A stretch of 7,446 nucleotides of DNA from an uncultured Lachnospiraceae bacterium (GCA_905200565.1 CAJKKX010000109.1:1-7446); one strand, 5' to 3'. Shown: positions 1 through 5,582, numbered from the stretch's first letter. Notes: generated by a model not told the origin, from the sequence alone. Numbers and translations are program-made.

Positions 1-504
1 TGCGATCACCGGAATCTCCACAGCATCCGCCACCTGCGGCACCAGCGCCATAGTAGTCGTCTCGCCGACATGACCGCCAGACTCGCAGCCCTCCGCGATC
101 ACGGCGTCCGCACCGCTGCGCTGCATCATCTTCGCCATCGCCACCGATGCAACTACCGGGATCACGCGAATGCCCGCATCCTTCCATATCGCCATGTACG
201 GTCCCGGATTACCCGCTCCTGTAGTCACCACCGGAACCCGCTCCTGTACAGCAAGATGCGCAATATCTTCCGCATAGGGGCTGAGCAGCATAATATTTAA
301 CCCGAACGGTTTATCCGTCTGCTCCTTTACCTTCTTAATCTGCTCCTTCACATATTCATACGGCGCATTCGCCGCCGCAAGAATCCCAAGACCCTCTGCA
401 TTAGAAACGGCGGCCGCAAGGGTGCTTTCCGCTACCCATGCCATGCCGCCCTGGAGAATTGGATACTGTATACCAAGCAATTCCGTGATTGCCGTCTTTC
501 TCAT
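1..504 (-). CDS. fabK: Enoyl-ACP reductase II (FabK), N-terminal part, cut by left window edge
   Basis: FMN-dependent enoyl-ACP reductase catalysing the last reduction of each fatty acid elongation cycle in the cytoplasm. The frame is open from an ATG at 504 to base 1, giving 168 residues of a family usually a little over 300 long; the C-terminal half lies outside the window. Family signatures seen: [13 protein letters not shown] near residues 13-25 (FMN/barrel entry), LNIMLLSP at 69-76, TTGAGNP at 94-100 and [11 protein letters not shown] at 137-147, whose histidine matches the conserved active-site His of FabK. The layout closely matches pneumococcal FabK as I remember it. The start ATG overlaps the acpP stop as ATGA and is preceded by a GGGGAG ribosome site, so translation is probably coupled to acpP. 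The wider nitronate monooxygenase family shares this fold, but the acpP neighbour and the GGH motif favour FabK. Confidence 0.93.
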   Translation of the reverse strand, partial: MRKTAITELLGIQYPILQGGMAWVAESTLAAAVSNAEGLGILAAANAPYEYVKEQIKKVKEQTDKPFGLNIMLLSPYAEDIAHLAVQERVPVVTTGAGNPGPYMAIWKDAGIRVIPVVASVAMAKMMQRSGADAVIAEGCESGGHVGETTTMALVPQVADAVEIPVIA

Positions 505-734
505 TTCCAGCTCCCCTTTTCCTCCAGATAATCCACAACTGCCTGTACCGTGTTCAGCTTTTCCAGCTCCTCAGACGGTATCTCCACGTCGTATTCTTCC
601 TCAAGCGCGGACACCAGTTCAAAAAGGTCCAGAGAATCCGCTCCGAGGTCTTTTCGAAAATCCGTTTCAGGTCTTACCTCTTCTTCCTCCACATTTAACT
701 GCTCTGCTACGATTGAAATTAATTTTTCTAACAT
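501..734 (-). CDS. acpP: Acyl carrier protein
   Basis: Small acidic carrier (77 residues, usual family length) that holds growing acyl chains on a 4'-phosphopantetheine arm during cytoplasmic type II fatty acid synthesis. The phosphopantetheine attachment motif is GADSLD at residues 31-36, with Ser34 as the modified serine. The rest is the expected four-helix acidic sequence, with an EEEYDVEIP stretch in the helix II-III region. The start at 734 follows AAGGAGAGGAAA directly upstream, a strong ribosome site. The stop overlaps the fabK start by four bases (ATGA). It begins 26 bases after the small membrane-protein gene, with no obvious promoter in the gap, so it is probably transcribed from the sigma-factor promoter further upstream. 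Adjacency to fabK argues for the housekeeping ACP rather than a specialised carrier. Confidence 0.95.
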   Translation of the reverse strand: MLEKLISIVAEQLNVEEEEVRPETDFRKDLGADSLDLFELVSALEEEYDVEIPSEELEKLNTVQAVVDYLEEKGSWK

Positions 735-760
735 TTTCCTCTCCTTATCTGCACGCTTTT

Positions 761-997
761 TTATGCCGCGTGCCTGAATAAATCATGCTTTCTGCATACA
801 AACACTGCCACTGCGGTCAGTGCAACGGAAGCGGCAACCCCGGATACGATCACTGTTTTCCGTTTATTCCAGCTATTTTTGTGTTCCGCTGGAAATTCCA
901 CCTTTTCAAGATCCCCCTCCGGGATTTCCTCCGCCGCAAGCTCCATATCTATCTGGCTCATAATATCTATCAGACGTGCCTGACTCCACAAGCTCAT
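761..997 (-). CDS. Small single-pass membrane protein, putative sigma-factor partner
   Basis: A 78-residue protein with no catalytic motif I recognise. Residues 1-45 are polar and acidic ([13 protein letters not shown] at 23-35) and likely cytoplasmic. A basic stretch NKRK at 44-47 precedes one hydrophobic helix at about 49-68, then a short C-tail with a Cys and several His. The start overlaps the sigma-factor stop by four bases (ATGA), and a very strong site, AAAGGAGGTG, lies inside the end of the sigma gene, so the two are translationally coupled. A short membrane protein immediately after an ECF-type sigma gene is often its membrane-anchored regulator (anti-sigma factor). That role is inferred from position and topology only; there is no visible zinc anti-sigma (HxxxCxxC) motif. 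Confidence 0.75.
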   Translation of the reverse strand: MSLWSQARLIDIMSQIDMELAAEEIPEGDLEKVEFPAEHKNSWNKRKTVIVSGVAASVALTAVAVFVCRKHDLFRHAA

Positions 998-1554
998 CCC
1001 GCCACCTCCTTTTCATAACGCTTCCGGATTTTTTTCTTTAATCTGGACAGTCTGCTGTCCACCGCATTCTCCGACATCCCCATCGCCTGGGCGATCTGCC
1101 GGGTGCTCTGAAGATAGTAGAAACGGCGCAGCACCATTTCCTTATCCTTCTGCTTCATTCCCGCAAGAACCCGGCGCAGCGCGTCCACTTCCTCGCGCAT
1201 AATTATTTTCTGCTCCGGTCCCTGGCTGTGATCTATGTACTCAGACTGCAGAGTATCCGACTCATCCATTCCTTCCAGCTCCTCCAGCCTGCGCAGCTTT
1301 CGCAGATGATTCAGCGCCGTGTTGCGCGTGACCGCCTTCAGGTACGTTTTGAATGAAGCCTTCTGATAATCATAATTCGCCGCATGGTTCCAGAGCTTTA
1401 AGTAAACATCGTTAATACACTCCTCCACAACCGTCTCCCTGCTGCGCAGGATCGTCACGGCAATATAGCGGATCAGCTTCTCATAGCGCTACGCGATCAG
1501 CTCGACGCCCTGCTGGTCTTTTCGGAGAAGCAGCTCCAGAATATCCTCGTCCAT
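994..1554 (-). pseudogene. ECF-like RNA polymerase sigma-70 factor gene with in-frame amber stop at codon 22
   Basis: The natural start is the ATG at 1554, preceded by GGGAGGAAACG, a strong ribosome site. The frame reads MDEDILELLLRKDQQGVELIA, then TAG (1491-1489), then RYEKLIRYIA and 154 further residues to the TGA at 994; without the TAG it would make 186 residues, normal for ECF-type sigma factors. Region 2 is recognisable (ECINDVYLKLWNH, then SFKTYLKAVTRNTALNHLRK), as is a region 4 helix-turn-helix near codons 150-179 (RQIAQAMGMSENAVDSRLSRL). The part after the TAG can be opened from a GTG at 1458, but that start has no good ribosome site and would remove region 2.1. Possible readings are a recent nonsense mutation, a sequencing error, suppression or amber recoding, or a shortened re-initiated protein. 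The gene is coupled to the small membrane-protein gene by an ATGA overlap. Confidence 0.8.
1489..1491 (-). other. In-frame TAG stop inside sigma-factor frame
   Basis: Minus-strand TAG in the same frame as both the upstream ATG (1554) and the conserved sigma regions downstream. It sits at the position just before RYEKLIRYIA, where related proteins often carry a polar residue; Gln, Lys and Glu codons (CAG, AAG, GAG) are each one base away. No other gene in the window uses TAG as its stop. Confidence 0.9.
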
Positions 1555-1598
1555 CCGTTTCCTCCCTTCCGCCGCAGCTTCCTTTGCACTCTCATATA

Positions 1599-1628
1599 CT
1601 TATACACCGGATTCCGGAAAACCTTGCA
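1599..1628 (-). promoter_or_regulatory. Putative promoter of the sigma / acpP / fabK operon
   Basis: Reading the minus strand, TGCAAGGTTTT (1628-1618) is followed by GTGTATAAG ending at 1599, about 45 bases before the sigma start. TATAAG (1604-1599) is a fair -10 box, but the nearest TTGCAA would need a 19-base spacer, too long for a good sigma-A promoter. The GCAAGG-TTTT block at a 17-base spacing looks more like the -35 element of an alternative sigma factor, which would make the operon self-activated. A perfect 11-base palindrome lies between the two boxes. The element assignment is inference. Confidence 0.4.
1607..1617. repeat. CCGGA-a-TCCGG palindrome within the sigma promoter
   Basis: Five-base arms CCGGA and TCCGG around one central base form a perfect palindrome between the putative -35 and -10 elements of the sigma operon. 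The position suits a repressor operator, but a short GC-rich palindrome could also be chance. Confidence 0.45.
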
Positions 1629-1639
1629 AAAAAATATAT

Positions 1640-1687
1640 AAAAAAACTGCCGCCGGGCAGTTTATACTTCATCTGCCCGGCAGCGGT
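1640..1687 (-). terminator. Rho-independent terminator of the ATP-grasp / glycosyltransferase operon
   Basis: On the minus strand, GCCGGGCAG (1681-1673) pairs perfectly with CTGCCCGGC (1660-1652) across a 12-base loop. The stem is extended outward by three more pairs (one of them a wobble), and a run of seven T follows (1646-1640). The glycosyltransferase stop codon TAA (1664-1662) lies inside the loop, so the hairpin overlaps the end of the coding region. It separates this operon from the sigma operon, whose promoter begins right after the T-run. Confidence 0.88.
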
Positions 1688-2630
1688 CCTGTTCGGTAGG
1701 TTTTTCTTTTTCCACATTAATCGTTTCCCGCACCACATACTGCGGCGTTTTATTGATATTCAGTATCAGCTTTCCGATATACTCCCCGATGATCCCCAGC
1801 ATCAGGAACGCAAATCCAAACAGGATCATCATGACGCACATCGTCGACGACCAGCCGACCGTGATGGTCGGATCAAGAATCTTGCGCACAAACACGACGA
1901 TCGCTCCGATGAAGCCCGCAAGCGAAAAGAGCGTACCAGTAATTGTGGCGATCCGCAGCGGGATAACGGTGTAGTTCATAAATGACATGAACAGCTTAAA
2001 AGACTTGCGGAAATTGTAGTTTGACTGCCCTTCCTCCCGCGCAAAATGCTCGATCTCAATATTGGCGATATTTCCGGTCGTGCGGTAAAAGAGGATCTGG
2101 AGGTACAGATTGTAGCCGTCATACTGAATCAGCTCGTCGCGCACATATTTGCGGCAGCACCAGTAATTGCTCGCCTCCAGCCCCTTCGGGCGCTCCACCA
2201 TATGCCACATAATAAAGGAGGCGATCCGGCTTGTGAGGTTCTTCATAAAGCCGAACTTGCGCTTCTTAAAGATGCCGAACACCAGATCATAGCCTTCATT
2301 CATTTTCTCAATGAACGCCGGGATCTGCGACGGATGCGTCTGCATATCATCGTCCATCCCCATGACGTAATCGCCCTCGGCAGCGTGAAGCCCCGCCATA
2401 ATCGCGTTGTGCTGACCGAAGTTTTTCGCAAGCGAAATGCCCTTTACATTCGGATATTTTTTTGCAAGTTCCCAGATTGCCCGGCAGGTTTCATCGCGTG
2501 AGAAATCATTCACAAGCACAAATTCACACTCCAGACCTTCTATTTTTTCAATCACTTCCATGCTCGTCTCCACCACCTTCCCGATGGTATGCGCCGAATT
2601 ATAGCACGGAATTACAATCGACAGGAGCAT
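1662..2630 (-). CDS. ArnC/DPM1-like polyprenyl-phosphate glycosyltransferase (GT2 family)
   Basis: A 322-residue membrane-associated family 2 glycosyltransferase. The N-terminal GT-A domain starts LSIVIPCYN (3-11), with VLVNDFSRD at 38-46 and the metal/nucleotide motif MDDDMQTHP at 92-100. A conserved REEGQSNYNFRKSFKL block lies at 198-213, typical of dolichol/undecaprenyl-phosphate sugar transferases. Two membrane helices follow at about 226-248 and 261-288. This architecture and length match ArnC, GtrB and related enzymes that move a sugar from a nucleotide donor to undecaprenyl phosphate on the inner face of the membrane. The start follows AAGGAGGAAAAACG. It is the last gene of the operon, 56 bases after two half-transporters that would be natural flippases for its product. 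The sugar cannot be read from the sequence; the ArnC likeness does not prove aminoarabinose. Confidence 0.9.
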   Translation of the reverse strand: MLLSIVIPCYNSAHTIGKVVETSMEVIEKIEGLECEFVLVNDFSRDETCRAIWELAKKYPNVKGISLAKNFGQHNAIMAGLHAAEGDYVMGMDDDMQTHPSQIPAFIEKMNEGYDLVFGIFKKRKFGFMKNLTSRIASFIMWHMVERPKGLEASNYWCCRKYVRDELIQYDGYNLYLQILFYRTTGNIANIEIEHFAREEGQSNYNFRKSFKLFMSFMNYTVIPLRIATITGTLFSLAGFIGAIVVFVRKILDPTITVGWSSTMCVMMILFGFAFLMLGIIGEYIGKLILNINKTPQYVVRETINVEKEKPTEQDRCRADEV

Positions 2631-2686
2631 CGTTTTTCCTCCTTCTTATCACAATAAACCTTTATGTGGCTCAACGCCTTCTTTTC

Positions 2687-3034
2687 TCATAGTAAAAATA
2701 TAATAATCCCGGCGAAGATCACCAGAAGCCCGAGGATTTTCCGCCTGGAGATTTTTTCCTTCAATATAAAATGTCCCATTACGAACACGAAAAAATATCC
2801 GCTGGATTCAATGACCGTCTGCCACGACAGCGGCATTTTTTTCAGCGCCAGCATCGTCAGAATCGTCGACAAAAAAAGCAGCGCATAGCCGGTAATGACG
2901 TAGCCGTTCAGATATTCTTTTATTTTTGACGGGTAGGTCTTATTTGCCGATATTTTCAGCAAAATCTGCGACACAGACGCCACAAATACCGAGCAGACCA
3001 TGATCCCCACATGCATCCATACACTGTTATCCAT
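2687..3034 (-). CDS. SMR/EamA-type half-transporter, ArnE/ArnF-like subunit 2
   Basis: A 115-residue, almost wholly hydrophobic protein with four predicted helices at about 7-27, 45-65, 71-91 and 99-115. SQILLKISA in helix 1, LKKMPLSWQTVIESSG in the 64-79 stretch and FILKEKISRRKILGLLVIFAGI at the C-terminus follow the small multidrug resistance / EamA half-unit pattern. ArnE and ArnF, which together flip undecaprenyl-phosphate-aminoarabinose, have the same size and four-helix layout. The start overlaps the end of the preceding half-transporter gene by eight bases, so the pair is probably made in equal amounts and may form a heterodimer in the membrane. It lies just before an ArnC-like glycosyltransferase, which favours a lipid-linked sugar flippase over a drug pump; this is inferred from context. 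Confidence 0.85.
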   Translation of the reverse strand: MDNSVWMHVGIMVCSVFVASVSQILLKISANKTYPSKIKEYLNGYVITGYALLFLSTILTMLALKKMPLSWQTVIESSGYFFVFVMGHFILKEKISRRKILGLLVIFAGIIIFLL

Positions 3035-3389
3035 CTGCCGTCACCACCAAATAAATTCCAATAAAGATCACCAACGAGCCAAGAATCATGTTCCAGGTAA
3101 TCTCCTCCTGAAAGAAAAGCGCGCCCCAGATCATGCCCCACGCCAATCCGACCGGCTTGTTTGCATAAGCCACCGAGAGCGGCAGATACCGCAAAATTTG
3201 CTGCCATACGATCGCATAGAGAAACATGATCAGCAGCATCCCAAAATAAAAAGCGAACCACTCCGGCGAAAAAAAGTCTGCATAGGCTGCCTTTTTGGAA
3301 AGCAGACCGCTGATAGAGCTGAACATCAGGCTGATATGCAAAATCACATAAATCCACAGTGATGTTTTTTTCTTTGTGTCCTTACTCAT
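3027..3389 (-). CDS. SMR/EamA-type half-transporter, ArnE/ArnF-like subunit 1
   Basis: A 120-residue membrane protein with a short basic N-terminus (KDTKKK) and four likely helices at about 11-30, 44-62, 72-92 and 99-117. LPLSVAYANKPVGLAWGMIWG at 69-89, FFQEEITWNMILGSLVIFIGIYL at 92-114 are the classic EamA/SMR half signature, including the acidic FxxEx turn before the last helix. The start ATG at 3389 has AAAGGTGAGCG upstream and overlaps the end of the ATP-grasp gene by eight bases; its own end overlaps the next half-transporter gene by eight bases. The differing sequences of the two halves suggest a heterodimer with fixed opposite topology, as for ArnE/ArnF. The substrate is not determinable from sequence; a polyprenyl-linked sugar is the contextual guess. 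Confidence 0.85.
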   Translation of the reverse strand: MSKDTKKKTSLWIYVILHISLMFSSISGLLSKKAAYADFFSPEWFAFYFGMLLIMFLYAIVWQQILRYLPLSVAYANKPVGLAWGMIWGALFFQEEITWNMILGSLVIFIGIYLVVTADG

Positions 3390-4575
3390 CGCTCACCTTT
3401 ACCTGTATCCTTTCCAGCACCTCGCCGAGAAATTTTCGGCAAGTCTGCGGAGTATTCCCCTTTACGATCACCTGCCCAATGCGGTCCCTGCCGTTCTCCA
3501 TCCGCCGAACCGTATCGCCCGCCGATATGTTGAACGACAGATCCACCAGATTGCCTCCGACCTTTGTGCCGGGAATGATCTCCTGCACAATGCCCTGCTT
3601 CGATGCCTCTAAAAGACGCACCTCGCTGGGAACGCGCGCGCTTTTTTCCTTCTGAAAAAGCTCTGCCACCGGCTCTCCGATGCAGAGCCGTGCAATCGCC
3701 TCGTAATAATCCAGCCCGAAGTGAATGCCGACCTGCTCGGCAATGCAGGTGGCGCCCGCGCGCGCCGTCGCCTCAATCACATATATTTCCCCATCTCGCA
3801 GCATCATATCAAAATCCATCGGGCAGTTGTCCGCCCCAAGCGCACGCACCGCGCGCTCGATCTGCGTCCGGATTTTTTCTTCAAACGGCTGACCTTCCGT
3901 CCACGGCACGTAATGTCCGATCGGAAACGGCGGATTCGCCTGATGCAGGACATTCCCAAGCGGCAGGAAATAGGCAAGCTTTCCATGCTGTATCATCGCC
4001 TCCACGCCGAACATGGTGCCGATCAGAAATTCCTCCAGAATGCAGTAATCCTTTTCGGTAGCCGCCATCGTCTGCGGATAGCGCGCAAACACTTCCTCCC
4101 TGGTATCACAGCGGAAAATTCCGCGGCTTCCCATCAGATCCACCGCCTTGATGATCACCGGAAACGAAAGACGGTCGCAGGCATCCTTAAGCTCGTCCTC
4201 ATTATGTATCTGAAAGAACGCCGCCGTCTGCACGCCCGCCTGCATAAATGCCTGCTTCATTTTATATTTGTCGGTACATTTCTGCACCGTCTCCCAGGAC
4301 GGTCCCGGCAGACCAAGCTTTGTTGCCGCATAGCCAAGGCTGCGCAGCCCCACATCCATACAGCAGGTAGCGATTCCATCCACCTGTAGCCGCTCTGCCG
4401 CCTGCAGCACCTCTTCCGGCTTTGTGATATCGCAGTAACAGCTCTCATCGGCAGCCGTAAAGCCCGGATAATTCCCGGGAATGCTCGCCGCTATCGTATA
4501 GCATCCAAGCCGCTGCGCCGCATGAATCAGCGGAATCAGCGAGTAGGATGCCCCTAAAATCATAATTTTTTTCAT
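3382..4575 (-). CDS. ATP-grasp carboxylate-amine ligase-like protein
   Basis: A 397-residue cytoplasmic enzyme of the ATP-grasp superfamily, which activates a carboxylate as an acyl-phosphate and joins it to an amine or similar group. Residues 1-90 form a Rossmann-like preATP-grasp domain starting KKIMILGAS. The ATP-binding part includes Lys103 and IIKAVDLMGSRG (141-152, Lys143), with ILEEF at 179-183 for adenine contacts. The metal-binding end is CPMDFDMM (251-258) and VIEATARAGAT (267-276). In the last motif the usual E-x-N-P-R asparagine is replaced by Thr270, seen also in some amino-acid ligase branches, while Glu268 and Arg272 remain. The start follows AAGGGTG, with a sigma-A promoter and long leader upstream. 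It leads the operon with flippase and sugar-transferase genes, so attaching an amino acid or other acid to a sugar or nucleotide sugar is plausible but unproven. Confidence 0.85.
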   Translation of the reverse strand: MKKIMILGASYSLIPLIHAAQRLGCYTIAASIPGNYPGFTAADESCYCDITKPEEVLQAAERLQVDGIATCCMDVGLRSLGYAATKLGLPGPSWETVQKCTDKYKMKQAFMQAGVQTAAFFQIHNEDELKDACDRLSFPVIIKAVDLMGSRGIFRCDTREEVFARYPQTMAATEKDYCILEEFLIGTMFGVEAMIQHGKLAYFLPLGNVLHQANPPFPIGHYVPWTEGQPFEEKIRTQIERAVRALGADNCPMDFDMMLRDGEIYVIEATARAGATCIAEQVGIHFGLDYYEAIARLCIGEPVAELFQKEKSARVPSEVRLLEASKQGIVQEIIPGTKVGGNLVDLSFNISAGDTVRRMENGRDRIGQVIVKGNTPQTCRKFLGEVLERIQVKVSDE

Positions 4576-4710
4576 CGTATGTCACCCTTAATAAACCTGT
4601 ATCCGGCTTCACTGCCGCCGCTTCCCCTGTTCCCGCTTTCGTCACCTTCCACTTTCCGACGGCAGCGGTCTGCCTTCACAGAACGAGTTCCGCGGTTTGC
4701 ATGACCGGAT
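4576..4710 (-). promoter_or_regulatory. Long structured leader of the ATP-grasp operon
   Basis: About 135 bases separate the predicted transcription start (~4711) from the ATP-grasp start. On the minus strand TATCCGG at the extreme 5' end (4711-4705) can pair with CCGGATA (4606-4600) shortly before the ribosome site, closing the leader. Inside, CTGCC (4665-4661) can pair either with the nearby upstream GGCAG (4674-4670, four-base loop) or, as CTGCCG, with the downstream CGGCAG (4617-4612). These two pairings exclude each other, as in a switch. No known riboswitch class is recognised. No convincing gene is present in this stretch. Confidence 0.4.
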
Positions 4711-4717
4711 AGCTACA

Positions 4718-4746
4718 ATTATAGCATTGCCCTCTTAAAATCTCAA
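4718..4746 (-). promoter_or_regulatory. Sigma-A promoter for the ATP-grasp operon
   Basis: On the minus strand: TTGAGA (4746-4741, five of six matches to TTGACA), a 17-base spacer, then TATAAT (4723-4718) preceded by TGC, an extended -10. Predicted start is near 4711. It lies back-to-back with the WbqC promoter, with ten bases between the two -35 boxes. Confidence 0.85.
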
Positions 4747-4756
4747 TCTCTTTCTA

Positions 4757-4786
4757 TTGTACGGCATAGGGATTTTGTGGTATAAT
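4757..4786 (+). promoter_or_regulatory. Sigma-A promoter for the WbqC-family gene
   Basis: TTGTAC (4757-4762, weak -35), an 18-base spacer, then a perfect TATAAT (4781-4786) with an extended TGG just before it. The extended -10 can make up for the weak -35. Predicted start is near 4793, giving a leader of about 97 bases. Divergent from the ATP-grasp promoter, so a regulator bound between them could control both. Confidence 0.82.
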
Positions 4787-4795
4787 GCTCATTGT

Positions 4796-4845
4796 TCACG
4801 CCGTGAGCAGATCCCATTCGCGATGCGAATTTTAACCGGATCTGC
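4796..4845 (+). promoter_or_regulatory. Palindrome and nested hairpin in the WbqC leader
   Basis: TCACG-c-CGTGA (4796-4806) is a perfect palindrome at the very start of the predicted transcript, placed like a repressor operator. Immediately after it, GCAGATCC (4807-4814) pairs perfectly with GGATCTGC (4838-4845), and inside that stem ATTCGC (4816-4821) pairs perfectly with GCGAAT (4825-4830) across a three-base loop. No T-run long enough for a terminator follows. The fold suggests a cis-acting RNA element or mRNA stabiliser; its role is unknown. Confidence 0.5.
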
Positions 4846-4889
4846 ACAGGCAGCATTCCATGATTATTTGGTTCAGGGAGGTCTTTTTC

Positions 4890-5582
4890 GTGAAGAAGGT
4901 TGCTATTTTACAGTCAAATTATATTCCATGGAAGGGTTATTTCGATATGATCCGCATGGTGGACGAATTTATTTTATACGATGATATGCAGTACACGCGC
5001 CGCGACTGGCGCAACCGCAACAAGATCAAAACAGCGAACGGACTGCAGTGGCTCACGATCCCGGTGGAAAGCAAAGGAAATTTTTATCAGAAAATCAACG
5101 AGACAAAGGTTTCCGGTCACGACTGGATAGACAAGCACTGGCACGCCATCACGCTGAATTATGCACACGCTCCCGCCTTTAAGGAATATGGACCGCAGAT
5201 TCAGGAAATCTATGAAAAGTGCCGCAATGAAGAATATTTAAGCCGTATCAACTACCTGTTTCTGACGGAAATCTGCCGAATGCTCGGCATTGCCACAAAA
5301 ATCACCTGGTCGTCCGATTATCAGCTCGTGGACGGCAAGACGGAGCGTCTGGTCGGTCTGGTAAGGGACAGCGGCGGCACGGAATATCTCTCCGGTCCGG
5401 CGGCGCAGGATTACATTGCAGAAGATTGCTTTAGGGACGCGGGAATTAAGCTGACCTGGATGGATTACAGCGACTATCCGGAATATCCGCAGCTTTTCGG
5501 AGAATTTGAGCACAATGTCTCCATTCTCGATTTACTGTTCAATATGGGGGACCAGGCGATTCAGTACATGAAGCCGCTCTGA
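4890..5582 (+). CDS. WbqC family protein (surface polysaccharide-associated)
   Basis: The best start is the GTG at 4890, seven bases after AGGGAGGT (4875-4882), giving 230 residues beginning MKKVAILQSNYIPWKG; an ATG at 4860 in the same frame lacks a ribosome site and adds an unlikely N-terminus. The family signatures are clear: AILQSNYIPWKGYFD at 5-19, LYDDMQYTRRDWRNRN at 29-44, LTIPV at 55-59, YLSGPAAQDY at 166-175 and HNVSILDLLFNMG at 208-220. WbqC-family proteins are named after a gene in an O-antigen cluster and occur in polysaccharide and aminosugar loci; their biochemical activity is not settled to my knowledge. No signal peptide or membrane helix is visible, so it is probably cytoplasmic. 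It is divergently transcribed from the ATP-grasp / flippase / glycosyltransferase operon, suggesting a shared sugar-modification pathway. Confidence 0.9.
   Translation: MKKVAILQSNYIPWKGYFDMIRMVDEFILYDDMQYTRRDWRNRNKIKTANGLQWLTIPVESKGNFYQKINETKVSGHDWIDKHWHAITLNYAHAPAFKEYGPQIQEIYEKCRNEEYLSRINYLFLTEICRMLGIATKITWSSDYQLVDGKTERLVGLVRDSGGTEYLSGPAAQDYIAEDCFRDAGIKLTWMDYSDYPEYPQLFGEFEHNVSILDLLFNMGDQAIQYMKPL

Noticed and set aside
994..1458. GTG at 1458 as the genuine sigma-factor start
   Set aside because: There is no good ribosome site, and upstream in-frame sequence on both sides of the TAG still looks like a sigma-factor N-terminus with its own strong ribosome site.
1489..1491. Pyrrolysine insertion at the sigma-factor TAG
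   Set aside because: Nothing in the window supports a pyl system, and sigma factors are not known pyrrolysine proteins; nonsense mutation, sequencing error or plain suppression is simpler.
3603..4389. Long plus-strand open frames opposite the ATP-grasp gene
   Set aside because: They lie wholly antisense to a well-supported gene, have Arg/Pro/His-rich compositions typical of GC-biased antisense frames, and match no family.
4445..4645. Minus-strand GTG-started 66-residue frame in the ATP-grasp leader
   Set aside because: It runs out of frame into the ATP-grasp gene, has only a weak ribosome site and no recognisable features.
4576..4711. Cobalamin riboswitch or T-box leader for the ATP-grasp operon
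   Set aside because: Some purine-rich pieces and a GAAGCCGGATAC stretch recall cobalamin leaders, but the conserved B12-box and GCCACTG segments are missing, and no T-box antiterminator or terminator is present.
4757..4984. Plus-strand 75-residue frame starting over the WbqC promoter
   Set aside because: It starts between the promoter boxes and overlaps the start of WbqC out of frame; it cannot be on the predicted transcript.
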